Notes: a model not told the origin generated them from the sequence alone. A DNA stretch of 64,000 nt from Chlorobiales bacterium Clorobi_01 (GCA_001602925.1 LUZT01000005.1:310001-374000); one strand, 5' to 3'; counted from the first letter of the stretch, positions 35,785 through 47,074 are shown. Translations and numbers: made by a program.

Positions 35785-37227
35785 CTACCAGTGGAACAGC
35801 ACAAACCAGATGATTCCGAATACCGGCAGCAGCACCGGAATCGAATAGCGGTAAATATACTCCACGAAAGAGGGAACATCGGCCTCGGTCTGTTCGGCGA
35901 TGTTCTTGACCATGAAGTTCGGAGCGTTACCGATATAGGTGAACGCGCCGAAAAAGACCGCGCCAACCGATATTGCCATGAGATAAAGCGTCGAAGAGAC
36001 GTCACCGGCAATCGGTGAGTCCATGCCCCGGGAAAACTTCACGACATCGGCAATGCTGTTGGAATCGAGACCAAACTTGCCAAGCGCTCCGGCCAGAAAG
36101 TTCAGGTAGGTCGGTGCATTATCCAGTACGCCGGAGAGAATTCCGGTGAACCAGTAGAACTTCGTGACCGTAAATTCAGCTGCATGGGACTGCGCATACG
36201 CACCAATCAGCTGAAGCGCAGGAATCATGGTGGCGAAGATGCCCACGAAAAGGAACGCGACTTCCTTGATCGGCTCGAAGTTAAACTCGTTGCCCCCGAG
36301 GGCATCCTGATTGGCCGTCTTGTAGGCAACGACCGCGATCGTCAGCATGATGACCTCCCTGATGCCAAAAGGCACATGAAAAATCTCCTGGAGGCTCGGA
36401 AATCCCGGAATGACGGCAGGATCGAGAAAGATCGAGCCGATAAGCGGAATCAGGTAGAGGAAATTCCTGCGCCCGATCAACGTGATGCGGCCAGAATATT
36501 CCTGCTCGGCCTCGTTCTTCCCTGCCTTCAGATCGAGCACCAGAAAAATAGCCGTAAGCAACCCGATCGTCACCAGCCAGGGCAGCCAAAGATGCTGAAT
36601 CACCCAGAAGAATGGTACGCCGCGCAGAAAGCCGAGAAAGAGCGGCGGATCCCCGATCGGTGTCAGCGCACCACCGATATTGCTGATGATGAAGATGAAA
36701 AAAACGATATGAAATGGCTTCAGGCGTCCTTTGTTGACCCTGAGATATGGCCTGATCAGCAACATCGACGCACCAGTCGTACCAACAACATTGGCAAGCA
36801 CTGCGCCAAACAGAAGCAGAAGCGCATTGAGCAACGGTGTTCCCCGCCGTTCGATTTTGATCAGGATACCTCCCGCCACAACGAAAAGCGAGGATATCAG
36901 GGCGATGAAGGAGATGTACTCTTCAAGGGTGTGCAGCAGCATGTGCCCGCCATGTTCCGCCATGAATGCGTACCAGAGCGCTACGGGGACACCCAGAACG
37001 ATCGAAACCTTCTGATAATGGTGTTCCCAGAATCTCGGATAGAAAAGCGGACCGGTAGCGATCATCAGAAGCAGCACCACGAACGGTGCCGCCAGCCAGA
37101 CCGGAGGCAGGGAGGAGTGCTCCCCGCCCCCGGATGCGCAAAACGCCACGGAAGGAACGGCCAAAGAAAAAATAAGCGTGGCGGCCGCCACCGCGCTACG
37201 TTTCAAAAAATCAGAGCAATAAGTCAT
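35785..37227 (-). CDS. nhaD: NhaD-type Na+/H+ antiporter
   Basis: 480 residues from the ATG at 37227; the frame opens further to a TTG at 37254 inside the apt stop region. It has an N-terminal signal-like segment (AAATLIFSLAVPSVAFCAS) and then about 12-13 membrane helices. Regions such as GGALTPIGDPPLFLGFLRGVPFFW and FSGILDNAPT-like GVLDNAPTYLNFLAG match the ion transporter superfamily and NhaD, whose conserved Asp and Asn residues are in these loops. NhaD exports sodium in exchange for protons at alkaline pH. Citrate or arsenite transporters of the same superfamily are less likely. It follows apt by 23 bases. Confidence 0.85.
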   Translation of the reverse strand: MTYCSDFLKRSAVAAATLIFSLAVPSVAFCASGGGEHSSLPPVWLAAPFVVLLLMIATGPLFYPRFWEHHYQKVSIVLGVPVALWYAFMAEHGGHMLLHTLEEYISFIALISSLFVVAGGILIKIERRGTPLLNALLLLFGAVLANVVGTTGASMLLIRPYLRVNKGRLKPFHIVFFIFIISNIGGALTPIGDPPLFLGFLRGVPFFWVIQHLWLPWLVTIGLLTAIFLVLDLKAGKNEAEQEYSGRITLIGRRNFLYLIPLIGSIFLDPAVIPGFPSLQEIFHVPFGIREVIMLTIAVVAYKTANQDALGGNEFNFEPIKEVAFLFVGIFATMIPALQLIGAYAQSHAAEFTVTKFYWFTGILSGVLDNAPTYLNFLAGALGKFGLDSNSIADVVKFSRGMDSPIAGDVSSTLYLMAISVGAVFFGAFTYIGNAPNFMVKNIAEQTEADVPSFVEYIYRYSIPVLLPVFGIIWFVLFHW

Positions 37228-37250
37228 GAGTAATTCGAGATCGAACGGTA

Positions 37251-37784
37251 TCAATCGCCTTCGAACTCTGTCAGGGAATAGATGTTATAGCCTTTTTCAC
37301 GAATCTTCTTTTCGCCGCCAATATCGGGCAGATTGACGATGAAGGCCATGCCGGCCACGACACCGCCGAGTTTCTCGACCAGTCCGGCAGCAGCAAGAGC
37401 CGTGCCGCCTGTAGCAAGAAGATCATCAACCAGAAGCACGCGCTGCCCTTGAACAAGGGCGTCAGTATGCATCTCGATCTTGTCGGTACCATACTCGAGT
37501 TCGTATTCGAGCTGCACCACATCCGCCGGAAGCTTTCCTGGCTTCCTGACCGGCACGAATCCCTTGCCAAGCGTATAGGCAAGCGCGCCACCGAGAATGA
37601 AACCCCTGGCCTCGATACCCACGATCACATCGAAATCGACTCCGTTGGACAGATAGTGCTGGGTCATGTTGTCGATCACCAGACGGAATCCGACCGGATC
37701 CTTGATAAGGGTGGTAATGTCACGGAACATGATCCCTTTTTTCGGATAATCGGGAACAGTACGGATTCTGGATTTGATGGGCAT
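37251..37784 (-). CDS. apt: Adenine phosphoribosyltransferase
   Basis: 177 residues from the ATG at 37784; the frame runs further upstream but family similarity starts at M-P-I-K-S-R-I. PDYPKKGIMFRDITTLIKDP is the canonical N-terminus, and VGIEARGFILGGALAYTLG with FVPVRKPGKLP forms the flexible loop. VLLVDDLLATGGTALAA is the PRPP-binding motif. Apt salvages adenine to AMP. It is between mtaB (94 bases upstream) and nhaD (23 bases downstream) on the same strand. Confidence 0.95.
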   Translation of the reverse strand: MPIKSRIRTVPDYPKKGIMFRDITTLIKDPVGFRLVIDNMTQHYLSNGVDFDVIVGIEARGFILGGALAYTLGKGFVPVRKPGKLPADVVQLEYELEYGTDKIEMHTDALVQGQRVLLVDDLLATGGTALAAAGLVEKLGGVVAGMAFIVNLPDIGGEKKIREKGYNIYSLTEFEGD

Positions 37785-37878
37785 AACGGTGGAGGGTTTT
37801 TCTGATTTGGTGAAAACTGCCAGAAACGGGGCACCTCCGATGCCAGACCTCGGGAAGGCGCCTTCTGCTTGGAAAATT

Positions 37879-39219
37879 TTAAGATAAGAGTCTACCCTGT
37901 AATTGCAAACCCTCTCCGAAGCCATCGATGATCACCTCCCGCACCTGACCTCGCAACTCCCCAGCGCTGGTATCGACGCTCACCCGGAGGTAATTATCGC
38001 TGTATCCGCTCCAGCGCACTACTCCTCCCGGAAGCGCCGAGGCCTCCTCGAACAACACTTTCAGGTGACTGCCGATAAACGCTCCGGCAAAACGCCGTTC
38101 GATCCGTTCGCCGATCACGCCAAGCCGGGCCGCTCTCGACGAGCTTTCAGCAGAAGGTATGCGAATCAGCTTTTTTTCGGCTATTTCGGCAAAAAGCTTC
38201 GTGCCTGGCCTTGGCGAACAGGTGAAAACGTGCAGGTAGGCGACCGGCAACTCTTCGATAAAACGGCACATCTCTTCAAAATCGCGCTCGCTTTCGCCGG
38301 GATAACCAGCCATCACATCGGCACCGATAGCACACCCCCTGATCAAGGAGAGCGCTTTCATAAGCCGCTCGCGATAAAATGCTGTGTCGTAATGCCGCCT
38401 CATTGCCCGAAGCACATTATCGGAGCCACTCTGCAACGGCAGATGGAAATGGGGCATGATCTTGCCGGAAGCCGCAACAATATCAATCAACTCGTCATCG
38501 AGCAGCTGCGGTTCCACCGAGCTTATTCGAATCCTGCTGACATCAATCGTTTCGAGATGCCGGAGCAAACCGGACAGGCGGGTATCTCCATCCCGGTAAT
38601 CGCCAATATTGATACCGGTAAGCACGATTTCACGATAACCGGCATCGGCAATTTTTTGAGCCCTGTCGAGCACCGTTGAAAGAGACACCGAGCGTGAACG
38701 CCCCCTCGCCAGAGGAATCGAACAATATGCGCAACCAAAACTGCAACCATCCTGGATTTTCAGAAAAGCTCTGGTTCTTCCCCTTTCAGGTTGAGAAAGC
38801 ATCGAGCACGCCGGATGGGCGATTATTGCCTTATCGGCGGGAGACACCTTTATCAAAGGTTCGAAATCGTCCGGTAAGGATTCGCCATCGTACCAGGCGA
38901 TTTCAAACTTGTCAGTTGTACCCAGCACGAATGAAACGCCCTCGATATCAGCAATCCGTTTCGGATCAAGCTGTGCGTAGCAACCAATCACCCCAACCCT
39001 GCTTCCCGGATGATTTCTTATGATTTTTCTTATCTGCTGTCTTGACTTTCGTTCTGCTTCACCGGTAACAGCACAGGTATGTATAATGATCACATCCGCT
39101 CCGTCATCGATTGCATTTAATTGCCATCCCTGGGAAACCAACGCATCAACTATGGACGATGTTTCGGCATAATTCACTTTACAACCAAGAGTTACAGCAG
39201 CGACACTTTTCTGTTTCAT
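37879..39219 (-). CDS. mtaB: tRNA t6A37 methylthiotransferase MtaB
   Basis: 446 residues. The N-terminal UPF0004 domain has LGCKVNYAETSSI with the first cluster cysteine and HTCAVTGEAERKSRQ. The radical SAM motif is C-S-F-G-C-A-Y-C with SIPLARGRSRS, the signature of MtaB rather than MiaB or RimO. A C-terminal TRAM-like region follows. MtaB adds a methylthio group to threonylcarbamoyladenosine at position 37 of ANN-decoding tRNAs, using two [4Fe-4S] clusters. It starts 194 bases from the divergent coiled-coil protein gene. Confidence 0.92.
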   Translation of the reverse strand: MKQKSVAAVTLGCKVNYAETSSIVDALVSQGWQLNAIDDGADVIIIHTCAVTGEAERKSRQQIRKIIRNHPGSRVGVIGCYAQLDPKRIADIEGVSFVLGTTDKFEIAWYDGESLPDDFEPLIKVSPADKAIIAHPACSMLSQPERGRTRAFLKIQDGCSFGCAYCSIPLARGRSRSVSLSTVLDRAQKIADAGYREIVLTGINIGDYRDGDTRLSGLLRHLETIDVSRIRISSVEPQLLDDELIDIVAASGKIMPHFHLPLQSGSDNVLRAMRRHYDTAFYRERLMKALSLIRGCAIGADVMAGYPGESERDFEEMCRFIEELPVAYLHVFTCSPRPGTKLFAEIAEKKLIRIPSAESSSRAARLGVIGERIERRFAGAFIGSHLKVLFEEASALPGGVVRWSGYSDNYLRVSVDTSAGELRGQVREVIIDGFGEGLQLQGRLLS

Positions 39220-39343
39220 AAAACATACGATCTTTTAAATCAATGGAATAATAACAAAAACACTGCAACCCGAACACACAACTTATATACATTCATAATA
39301 CAGCAGCCGCATTATAGTCTTAAAATTAACTCATATTTTTTTA

Positions 39344-39373
39344 TTGCAGTATTGCATACAAACCTGTTATATT
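39344..39373 (+). promoter_or_regulatory. Possible sigma-70 promoter of the coiled-coil protein gene
   Basis: TTGCAG (39344-39349), an 18-base spacer and TATATT (39368-39373) lie 41 bases upstream of the start codon, within an unusually A/T-rich gap (39220-39413). Confidence 0.4.
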
Positions 39374-39413
39374 TCTTTCGTTTTTCAAACTATACCTGTT
39401 ACACAAGCAAATC

Positions 39414-39869
39414 ATGAACACTATGAAAAAAGAAGCTGCTCCGGACAAATTTGATCTTTACATCCTGAATGTAGATGAATTCAAGGCACTGAACCAGCAG
39501 AAAAATGAACTGAAGGAAAAAATTGCTGAAATGCAGCGTCAGTTTGAAGAAAGCATTCAGCCTTACGAAGCCGAATTGAATGCCATTATAAAAAAGCTCG
39601 AAAGCAATCTTTCAAAAATGGAAGGCGGTCCTGTAGCAAAGCCGGCAACGGCCAAGTTCGGACGCGGAAAACTCGGTATATCGATCAAGAACCTGCTTCA
39701 GGCAAACCCGGATAAAGCATTCAAACCACGTGAAATCGCGGCTGCACTTCAGACGAAAGGCACCGCAGTCAGCCTCTGGTTCAACAAATATGGCAATCAG
39801 GATCCGGAAATCGAACGAATTCCTGTTGGTGAAGGCGGCAAACGTTTCATCTATCAGATCAAAAAATGA
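39414..39869 (+). CDS. Hypothetical protein: coiled coil plus winged-helix-like domain
   Basis: 151 residues. I recognise no named family. Residues about 20-70 form a coiled coil (EFKALNQQKNELKEKIAEMQ then RQFEESIQPYEAELNAIIKK). A Pro/Ala/Lys linker follows, then a basic C-terminal module at about 85-151. There, ISIKNLLQANPDKAFKPREI, AAALQTKGTAVSLWFNKYG and ERIPVGEGGKRFIYQIKK look like a small winged helix with the recognition helix and wing. A DNA-binding role through a dimer is an inference. It is a single gene with its own candidate promoter and terminator, between mtaB and rodA. An earlier ATG three codons upstream of M-K-K is used. Confidence 0.7.
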   Translation: MNTMKKEAAPDKFDLYILNVDEFKALNQQKNELKEKIAEMQRQFEESIQPYEAELNAIIKKLESNLSKMEGGPVAKPATAKFGRGKLGISIKNLLQANPDKAFKPREIAAALQTKGTAVSLWFNKYGNQDPEIERIPVGEGGKRFIYQIKK

Positions 39870-39909
39870 TCGAAAAAACAACGAAATAAATCACATCATT
39901 TTTTCGACG

Positions 39910-39937
39910 AAAAGGCTATCCGAAACGATGGCCTTTT
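39910..39937 (+). terminator. Terminator of the coiled-coil protein gene
   Basis: AAAAGGCTA/TGGCCTTTT forms a 9-base stem with one G-T pair, followed by TTATTTG. It lies 40 bases after the stop, in the convergent gap with rodA. Confidence 0.75.
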
Positions 39938-39965
39938 TTATTTGTCACACAAACTCATCCTCATC

Positions 39966-41198
39966 TCAATAACCGATATGTCTCCGGTTTTTTGAAAAGT
40001 TCATGGCAAGACCAACCATCATCATGTTCGCGACCAGAGAGGATCCACCATATGAAATAAACGGAAGGGGAACGCCAATAACAGGCATAACGCCAATAGT
40101 CATACCGATATTGATCACCACATGAGTCAGAAGCAACGAGGCATATCCGGCAAGCAACAGTTCGACGAAACGGTTCTTGATGGCTCCGACCATCCAGACA
40201 AGACGAAGCACAAGGGCTACAAAGAACAGAAGCAATAACGTCGAACCCAAAAACCCCAGCTCTTCGGCAATCACGCAGAAAATGAAATCCGTCCACTGCG
40301 CAGGAATATACCGCAATTGAGTTTGCGTGCCTTGAAGAAATCCTTTCCCAAAAATCCCGCCTGAGGCAATGGCAATTTTAGCCTGAAGCGCATTGTATCC
40401 GGCACCCTGCGGATCGGCTGTCGGATCAAGAAATATTTGAATTCTCTTGATCTGGTGAGGCTTGAGAATAACAGAGGTAAACTTCCAGGTCAGCAATCCG
40501 CCTAACAAACCCCCACCGATAACCAATAGCTGGTGGAAATGAAACTTTTTCCCAAAAAGAACAAACATGACCAGAGATACAACGGCAATCGTCGCAAGAA
40601 TGGTCAAATTGAAAAAACCCGCAAGTATCAATGCCACCGGAACCACCGCGAGCAGGATATAGTACAGATCGAAACCAGCGAGAACAATCATGGGAACGAT
40701 GAATGACAGGCAGGTCAGGGTCGTACCCATATCCGGCTGAAGCATGATAAGACCCGCCGGCACCAGCGCCATGGCAAGTACTTTACCAAGGTCTACCATG
40801 TTCCCGATATCGGTCTGGTCATCGGAAAGAAACCTCGCCATAGCGATGATGGTAAACATTTTGGTGAGTTCGGAGGGTTGAAAACTGAACATACCGAAAC
40901 GCACCCAGCTTGTAGCTCCAGCCACCTTCTTTCCGAAGACAAGCACCGCTATCAGCAGAATAATGCCAGCCGCATACATAAAGTAGGCATTATCTTTTAC
41001 GACGCGATAATCCATGAAATAAATGATAGAGGCCGCAATGGCTCCTGTGACAGCCCAGGAAAGCTGTTTGTAAAAGAGGGAAACCGATTCGGTCGAGCCA
41101 TTGGTAGCGCTGTAAACAGCCATAAGTCCCATGACGATCAGGCCCGACAGGGGAACCAGAAGCCATAAAAGATCAAATTTATTGTACTTTTCCATCAC
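39966..41198 (-). CDS. rodA: Rod-shape peptidoglycan glycosyltransferase RodA
   Basis: 410 residues, about ten membrane helices, a SEDS-family protein. [19 protein letters not shown] at the N-terminus, [26 protein letters not shown], and [28 protein letters not shown] are the SEDS signatures. [24 protein letters not shown] is the C-terminal signature. RodA polymerises lipid II for lateral wall growth with a class B PBP. RodA rather than FtsW is favoured by the [16 protein letters not shown] sequence. The partner pbpA/mrdA is not seen downstream; upstream lies the divergent era. Confidence 0.9.
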   Translation of the reverse strand: MMEKYNKFDLLWLLVPLSGLIVMGLMAVYSATNGSTESVSLFYKQLSWAVTGAIAASIIYFMDYRVVKDNAYFMYAAGIILLIAVLVFGKKVAGATSWVRFGMFSFQPSELTKMFTIIAMARFLSDDQTDIGNMVDLGKVLAMALVPAGLIMLQPDMGTTLTCLSFIVPMIVLAGFDLYYILLAVVPVALILAGFFNLTILATIAVVSLVMFVLFGKKFHFHQLLVIGGGLLGGLLTWKFTSVILKPHQIKRIQIFLDPTADPQGAGYNALQAKIAIASGGIFGKGFLQGTQTQLRYIPAQWTDFIFCVIAEELGFLGSTLLLLFFVALVLRLVWMVGAIKNRFVELLLAGYASLLLTHVVINIGMTIGVMPVIGVPLPFISYGGSSLVANMMMVGLAMNFSKNRRHIGY

Positions 41199-41316
41199 TT
41201 GTCCGTAAAGAGGAGAGAGATCATGTTATCTTGCCGGGAAACAGCTCCATAAACCACCGGAACAGGTTTTCCACACGTATTCCGGCGGCCCAAATCATAC
41301 AAGAGAAATCATTATT

Positions 41317-42234
41317 GTGCAGCCACCACTATTTTCTTGCGGCCACGTAACCTTTGTCGGCGCGCCAAATGCGGGCAAATCGACCCTGCTGAACCGTCTG
41401 CTGGATCACAAACTATCGATTGTCACCCCAAAACCGCAAACGACAAGAAAAAAAATTACCGGAATTTACCATGACGACCGGAGCCAGATCATTATTCTCG
41501 ACACTCCCGGCATCATGGACCCGAAGCAATCGCTGCACGAATCGATGCTCGAAATCACCCGGCGCTCGCTCCGCGAGTCAGATGTCATTGTAGCGCTCAT
41601 CCCGTTCCAGAAAGGCGACGAACCCATCGACCGGAAATTCGCCAGCGAACTGATCGAACAGTGGGTGAAGCCTGCAGGCAAACCCTTCGTCATCGCACTG
41701 AACAAAGCCGACCTCGTGCCGGAAGAGACCGCCAAAGAGGCGCAAACGGAGATCATAAGCAAGTACAAGCCCGTGGCGACGCTCGCCCTGTCAGCCCTCA
41801 CCGGCGGCAACATACCAGAGCTGGTCGAGCTGCTCAGGCCCCTGTTACCGCTCGACGAACCGATCTGGCCGGATGACATTCTCAGCACCGAGCCGGAGCG
41901 CTTCTTCGTCGGCGAAATCATCCGCGAAAAAATCTTTCTGCAATACGGGCGCGAAATTCCCTACTCAACCGAGGTAGTCATCGATGAATTCAAGGAGCAG
42001 CACGAAAACGACCCGAGCCGCAAGGAGCTGATCCGCTGCTCGGTCATCGTCGAACGCAACAGCCAGAAGCAGATCATCGTCGGCCAGAAGGGCGCGGCCA
42101 TCAAAAAACTCGGCCAGGCCGCCCGCAAGGAAATAGAAGAACTCCTTGACCGACCGGTGTACCTCGAAATTTTCGTAAAGATCCGCCCCGACTGGCGCAA
42201 AAAAAAGAACCTCCTCAAAAGCTACGGCTACTGA
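41317..42234 (+). CDS. era: GTPase Era
   Basis: 305 residues, starting at GTG (41317) with AAGAGA about 11 bases before it. G1 is [12 protein letters not shown]. The switch region [12 protein letters not shown] and DTPGIMDP (G3) follow, with NKADLV as G4 and LSALTGGN as G5. The C-terminal KH domain ([20 protein letters not shown]) binds the 3' end of 16S rRNA. Era is needed for 30S maturation. It is convergent with rpsA, whose terminator lies about 100 bases beyond the era stop. Confidence 0.96.
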   Translation: MQPPLFSCGHVTFVGAPNAGKSTLLNRLLDHKLSIVTPKPQTTRKKITGIYHDDRSQIIILDTPGIMDPKQSLHESMLEITRRSLRESDVIVALIPFQKGDEPIDRKFASELIEQWVKPAGKPFVIALNKADLVPEETAKEAQTEIISKYKPVATLALSALTGGNIPELVELLRPLLPLDEPIWPDDILSTEPERFFVGEIIREKIFLQYGREIPYSTEVVIDEFKEQHENDPSRKELIRCSVIVERNSQKQIIVGQKGAAIKKLGQAARKEIEELLDRPVYLEIFVKIRPDWRKKKNLLKSYGY

Positions 42235-42334
42235 GAAAAAGCGGATATGGTTGACAGGAAAACCCTTTCGACTTTGTCCACCATACCCACCAAGTCCATT
42301 TTGCCCTTTCTCCCCTTCCACCCTAAACGGAAAA

Positions 42335-42357
42335 ACCCCTTCACAAATGGAAGGGGT
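42335..42357 (-). terminator. Terminator of rpsA
   Basis: ACCCCTTC/GAAGGGGT is an 8-base stem with a 7-base loop. On the minus strand it is followed by TTTTCCG. It lies 37 bases after the rpsA stop. Confidence 0.8.
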
Positions 42358-42393
42358 CTTTCCGGCTTTGGCTGTAACAACCTTATGAAAAAA

Positions 42394-44145
42394 TCAGCGG
42401 CCTTTCGGCTGCGGCTCCAGCTCGGCGCTGGCGGCCTCGATCTCTTTTTTCTCGTTCGGGTGAGCCTGAAGATACGCTTCGATCTCCTCTTTGCTCTTGT
42501 CCTTGAAGTACTCGAGCGCCGAGAGAATGATGCGTTTGTTCTCCTTGTCAAACTCGATGACGCGAAGCGGCAGCTCGTCGCCGATCTTGAAGGAAGAGTG
42601 AATGTCCTTCACACCGCCCTGCAACAGGTGCGACACCGGCACGAAACCATCGACTTCGCCGGGGAGAATGACGATGACGCCCTTCTCGATGATCTGCGAA
42701 ATCGCCCCGGTGCACTCGGCGCCGACGGCATACTTCTGCTCGAACTCGCCCCAGGGATCGTTGTTGATCTGCTTGTGGCCAAGCGCAATACGGCGTGCGT
42801 TGACGTCGAATTTCAGCACCTTGACCTCGAGCTCCTGGCCCTTCTTGACCAGCTCGCTGGGGTGGCGGATCTTCTTGGTCCACGACAGATCGGAAATATG
42901 CACCAGACCGTCAACACCGGGCTCCAGCTCCACGAATACACCGAAATCGGTGATATTGCTGACCGTACCCTTGTGCAGCGAACCCTCGACATACTTCTCG
43001 GAGAGGGCGATCCACGGGTCTTCCGACACGCGCTTCATCGACAGCGACAGCTTGGTGTGCTCCTTGTCGATGTTGAGGATGACGACCTCGACATCCTGAT
43101 CGAGCGACACAAACTGGCTCGGGTGCTTGATGTGCTGCGTCCAGCTCATCTCGGAGATATGCACCAGACCTTCGATACCCTTCTCGATCTCGACGAAGGC
43201 GCCGTAATCGGTGATGGAGACCACGCGGCCCGTCGCCTTGATGCCAACCGGATATTTGATTTCGATGTTTTCCCACGGATGGGCTTCGAGCTGCTTCATG
43301 CCGAGCGAAACACGCTTGGTGTTCTCGTCGAAGCCAACGACCACAACCTTGATTGGCTGGTCGAGCTCGACCACTTCGGACGGATGGTTGATCCTGCCCC
43401 AGGTGATGTCGGTGATGTGAACCAGACCGTCCAGACCGCCGAGATCGACAAAGATACCGAAGTCGGTGATGTTCTTGACGGTGCCTTCGAGAACCATGCC
43501 GACCTTGATGTTGGCAAGCATCTCCTCACGCTTGGCCGCATACTCCTCTTCGAGGATAACCTTGTGGCTGACGACGATGTTCTGGGTGACCGGATTGATC
43601 TTGACGACCCTGAAGTCCATGGTCTTGCCAACCAGAGCGTCGAAGTCGCGAACCGGCTTGACGTCGATCTGCGAACCGGGCAAGAAGGCCTCGACACCCG
43701 ACAGGGAGACCGTCATGCCGCCCTTGACGCGGTTGATGATCTTGCCGTTGATGATGGTGTCGTTCTCGATTGAATCGTAAATCTTGTCCCAGATGCGAAG
43801 CACGTCGGCTTTCCTTTTGGAAAGAATAAGCTGACCCATCTTGTCTTCGATGTTCTCGAGATAGACCTCGACATCATCGCCGACCTTGATTTCGTCATCG
43901 TCACGGAACTCGAGAAGCGAAACGATACCTTCCGATTTGAAGCCCACGTCGATGGTGACATCCTTGTTGGAGATCGAAACGATTCGCCCCTTGACGATCT
44001 CCTCTTCGGTGATCTCGGAGAGGGTGCTCGTGTAGAGCGACTCCATCTGCAGCAGCTCGGAAGGCTCGTAGTGAGCGAAGATCTTGACTTTTTTTCTGCC
44101 CGGCACTTTCGGCTTCGGCGTTTCCAGCGTTGTTGTTTCTGACAT
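42394..44145 (-). CDS. rpsA: 30S ribosomal protein S1
   Basis: 583 residues with six S1 (OB-fold) domains. Several show the repeated [28 protein letters not shown] pattern, for example [20 protein letters not shown] and [21 protein letters not shown]1 unfolds mRNA on the 30S subunit. The N-terminal 30 residues are specific to this phylum's form, and the C-terminus is a charged Lys/Glu tail. It follows cmk by 129 bases, the widespread cmk-rpsA pair, so joint transcription is likely. Confidence 0.96.
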   Translation of the reverse strand: MSETTTLETPKPKVPGRKKVKIFAHYEPSELLQMESLYTSTLSEITEEEIVKGRIVSISNKDVTIDVGFKSEGIVSLLEFRDDDEIKVGDDVEVYLENIEDKMGQLILSKRKADVLRIWDKIYDSIENDTIINGKIINRVKGGMTVSLSGVEAFLPGSQIDVKPVRDFDALVGKTMDFRVVKINPVTQNIVVSHKVILEEEYAAKREEMLANIKVGMVLEGTVKNITDFGIFVDLGGLDGLVHITDITWGRINHPSEVVELDQPIKVVVVGFDENTKRVSLGMKQLEAHPWENIEIKYPVGIKATGRVVSITDYGAFVEIEKGIEGLVHISEMSWTQHIKHPSQFVSLDQDVEVVILNIDKEHTKLSLSMKRVSEDPWIALSEKYVEGSLHKGTVSNITDFGVFVELEPGVDGLVHISDLSWTKKIRHPSELVKKGQELEVKVLKFDVNARRIALGHKQINNDPWGEFEQKYAVGAECTGAISQIIEKGVIVILPGEVDGFVPVSHLLQGGVKDIHSSFKIGDELPLRVIEFDKENKRIILSALEYFKDKSKEEIEAYLQAHPNEKKEIEAASAELEPQPKGR

Positions 44146-44274
44146 TAATGTTTTCCTTCCTCTCTGATGATTTGCCGTCAGCCGCGAGAGATTTCGGCTG
44201 TCGTTTTTTATGGTTATAGATTATGACACGAAAGAACACTGTTCACATTCACGAAGGCAACGCCATCTCCGGCT

Positions 44275-44973
44275 TCATTGCCCCACAATTTTATTCACCA
44301 GGTCGTACACGAAATTGACCTGTTCGTCGATGGTCATGTTCGAGGTATCGAGCAAAACCGCATCGGGATGACGCTTGAGCGGCGCATGGGTGCGCTGTTC
44401 GTCGTCACGATCCCGCTGTTTTATCTCCTCTTCAAGCTCCTCGACCGAAGGCACCGCTGCACCGTCCGCCTTGAGCGAAAGCTCGGCATGGCGCCGTTTG
44501 GCGCGTTCCGCCGGATCGGCGACGAGAAAGATTTTCAGTTCGGCGTCGGGAAAGATGACGGTACCGATGTCACGGCCATCCATCACGATACCGCGCTTCC
44601 GGCCCATCTCCTGCTGAAGCTCGCGCAGTTTGTCCCTGACCGGTTTGAGCGAACTGATGAAACTGACTTCGCGGCTGACCCGGTTCTCCCTGATCGCTTC
44701 GGATACATCCTCACCATCGAGAAAAACCCGTTCGCTCTGGAACCCGATCGTTATCGTCCGGAGCAGTCCGGCAATCCTGGATTCGTCCTTGCGAAGATCG
44801 TCGAGCAAACCTTCACGAAGCACCTTGAGGGTCACGGAGCGGTACATGGCTCCGGTATCGATGTAGGTGTAACCCAGCTTGCCAGCAAGAATTTTGGCAG
44901 TCGTGCTCTTGCCGGAAGCGGCCGGTCCGTCTATGGCGACGATGATCGGTTTCTTTTCGATAGGACTCTCCAA
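44275..44973 (-). CDS. cmk: Cytidylate kinase
   Basis: 232 residues. [20 protein letters not shown] is the P-loop, [16 protein letters not shown] is the nucleotide-binding region, and [18 protein letters not shown]-like [20 protein letters not shown] is the CMP-binding signature. [17 protein letters not shown] is the LID region. It phosphorylates CMP and dCMP. It lies upstream of rpsA and is divergent from ychF, with 100 bases between the start codons. Confidence 0.95.
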   Translation of the reverse strand: MESPIEKKPIIVAIDGPAASGKSTTAKILAGKLGYTYIDTGAMYRSVTLKVLREGLLDDLRKDESRIAGLLRTITIGFQSERVFLDGEDVSEAIRENRVSREVSFISSLKPVRDKLRELQQEMGRKRGIVMDGRDIGTVIFPDAELKIFLVADPAERAKRRHAELSLKADGAAVPSVEELEEEIKQRDRDDEQRTHAPLKRHPDAVLLDTSNMTIDEQVNFVYDLVNKIVGQ

Positions 44974-45073
44974 TGCATTTTAAAATAGCCTGTAATTGTA
45001 AAAAATTAATTTGCTTTTTCCAAACGGATTGATTACATGTTAAAACCGTTTTTCTCAACAAACATCTCCGCCC

Positions 45074-46165
45074 ATGTCACTCCGCTGCGGCATTGTCGGT
45101 CTGCCCAATGTCGGCAAATCGACGCTGTTCAATGCCATCACGGCCAAGCAGGCCGAAGCCGCCAACTACCCGTTCTGCACCATCGAACCCAACGTCGGCA
45201 CCGTGCTCGTGCCCGATCCGCGCCTCGGTGAACTCGCCCGCGTCGTCAAGACTCCGGTGATCGTGCCTGCGGTGCTCGAAATCGTCGATATTGCCGGTCT
45301 GGTCAGAGGCGCCAGCAAGGGTGAAGGACTTGGCAACCAGTTCCTCTCGCACATCCGCGAGGTTGACGCGATCATTCACGTGGTACGCTGCTTCGAGGAT
45401 CCGAACATCATCCACGTCGAGGGCAAGATCGATCCGGCGGGCGACATCGCCACCATCGAGACCGAGCTGATGCTGGCCGACCTCGACAGCATGGAAAAGC
45501 GCATCGACAAATTGCGCAAGGGTGCCCGCAAGGAGAAAGATCAGCAGGCGTTGGTCGATCTGGCCGAGAAGATCGTGGCCGGCCTCGGCGAGGGCGTGCC
45601 GGTGCGCAGCATTCTCGAAAACGACGAAGAACGCGCCATGGCGAAACAGTTTTTCCTCATCACGGCAAAGCCGGTGCTTTTTGCCGCCAATGTGGCTGAA
45701 ACCGACCTGCCTGACGGTAACGAGCATACCGCAACGGTGGCGAAGATAGCAGCAGAGAACGGTTCGAAAATGCTCATCATCAGCGCCAAAGCCGAAGCGG
45801 ACATTGCCGAGCTGCCCGAAGAGGAGCGTCCGGACTTCCTCGAAAGCCTTGGCCTCGAAATGTCGGGTCTCGACCGCCTGATCATGGCCGCCTACGACCT
45901 GCTCGGCCTGCACAACTACTTCACGGCAGGCGTCAAGGAGGTTCACGCCTGGACGATCCGCAAGGGCGCCGCCGCCCCGGAAGCCGCCGCCGCGATCCAC
46001 TCCGACTTCGAGAAAGGCTTCATCCGCGCCGAGGTGATGGCCTACGAAGACCTGATCACCCTGGGCTCGGAGCAGAAAGTGAAGGAGGCCGGCAAAATGC
46101 GCTCCGAAGGCAAAGAGTATGTTGTCAAGGATGGGGATGTGATTACTTTCCGGTTTAATGTGTAA
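45074..46165 (+). CDS. ychF: Redox-regulated ATPase YchF
   Basis: 363 residues. [19 protein letters not shown] is the P-loop, [27 protein letters not shown] is the YchF/Obg-type G3 region, and NVAETDLP stands where the usual NKxD would be, the trait that gives YchF ATP preference. A coiled-coil insertion (about 130-190) and the C-terminal TGS domain ([19 protein letters not shown] and the FRFNV end) are present. YchF binds ribosomes and is linked to oxidative-stress control. murI starts 6 bases after the stop. Confidence 0.96.
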   Translation: MSLRCGIVGLPNVGKSTLFNAITAKQAEAANYPFCTIEPNVGTVLVPDPRLGELARVVKTPVIVPAVLEIVDIAGLVRGASKGEGLGNQFLSHIREVDAIIHVVRCFEDPNIIHVEGKIDPAGDIATIETELMLADLDSMEKRIDKLRKGARKEKDQQALVDLAEKIVAGLGEGVPVRSILENDEERAMAKQFFLITAKPVLFAANVAETDLPDGNEHTATVAKIAAENGSKMLIISAKAEADIAELPEEERPDFLESLGLEMSGLDRLIMAAYDLLGLHNYFTAGVKEVHAWTIRKGAAAPEAAAAIHSDFEKGFIRAEVMAYEDLITLGSEQKVKEAGKMRSEGKEYVVKDGDVITFRFNV

Positions 46166-46171
46166 GACGCC

Positions 46172-46990
46172 ATGCCACAGCACAAGGTTTCATCTGACAG
46201 TCCTATCGGCATCTTCGATTCGGGCATCGGTGGTCTGACCGTCGTCAAGGCCGTGCAGGCCGCACTGCCCTCTGAGCGGATCATCTATTTCGGCGACACG
46301 GCTCGCGTACCGTACGGCCCGAAATCGCAGGTCACGATTCGGAAGTATGCCCGCGAGGACACCGAACTGTTGATGAAGCACCAGCCGAAGCTGATCATCG
46401 TGGCGTGTAACACCGTGTCGGCGCTGGCGCTCGACGTAGTCGAGCAGACCGCTGGAGGCATTCCGGTAATCGGCGTGCTGAAAGCTGGCGCGGAACTGGC
46501 CGCGCAGCGAACAGGATCGGGCCGCATCGGTGTCATCGGCACCCAGGCCACCATCGGCTCGAACGCCTACACCTGCGCCATCCGCGAGGAGAAAGAAACA
46601 CTCGAAGTTTTTCCGAAAGCCTGCCCGCTTTTCGTGCCGCTCGCCGAAGAGGGCTTCATCGATCACCCTGCCACAAGACTTGTCGCCGAAGAATACCTGG
46701 CTGCCTTCACCGGCAAAGAGATCGACACCCTCGTGCTCGGCTGCACCCACTACCCGATTCTCCGCAAGATCATCGAAAGCATCACCGGGCCGGAAATCAC
46801 CATCATCGACTCCGCCGAAGCGGTTGCCAGCAAAGCCGGAGAACTCCTCGCAGCTCGCGGCCTCTTGAACCAAAGCCCCGAAAAAGCGCTGCCGCATCTC
46901 ATGGTCAGCGACCTCCCGCAGAAGTTCCGCGAACTCTACCGCCTCTTCATGGGCACCGAACTCCCCGACGTCGAGCTGGTAGGGATGTAG
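46172..46990 (+). CDS. murI: Glutamate racemase MurI
   Basis: 272 residues. The two catalytic cysteines are C79 (VACNTVSAL) and C191 (LGCTHYPIL); D16-S17 in [11 protein letters not shown] completes the site. It converts L-glutamate to D-glutamate for peptidoglycan. It starts 6 bases after ychF, so the two are probably cotranscribed; ispH follows after 84 bases. Confidence 0.96.
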   Translation: MPQHKVSSDSPIGIFDSGIGGLTVVKAVQAALPSERIIYFGDTARVPYGPKSQVTIRKYAREDTELLMKHQPKLIIVACNTVSALALDVVEQTAGGIPVIGVLKAGAELAAQRTGSGRIGVIGTQATIGSNAYTCAIREEKETLEVFPKACPLFVPLAEEGFIDHPATRLVAEEYLAAFTGKEIDTLVLGCTHYPILRKIIESITGPEITIIDSAEAVASKAGELLAARGLLNQSPEKALPHLMVSDLPQKFRELYRLFMGTELPDVELVGM

Positions 46991-47074
46991 CCATTGCCTT
47001 TCCCATTTTAATCGTATCTTTTCCGGCAAAATCTGAACCTTGAAGGCGACGGCCTTACCATACCGGAGAGACCA

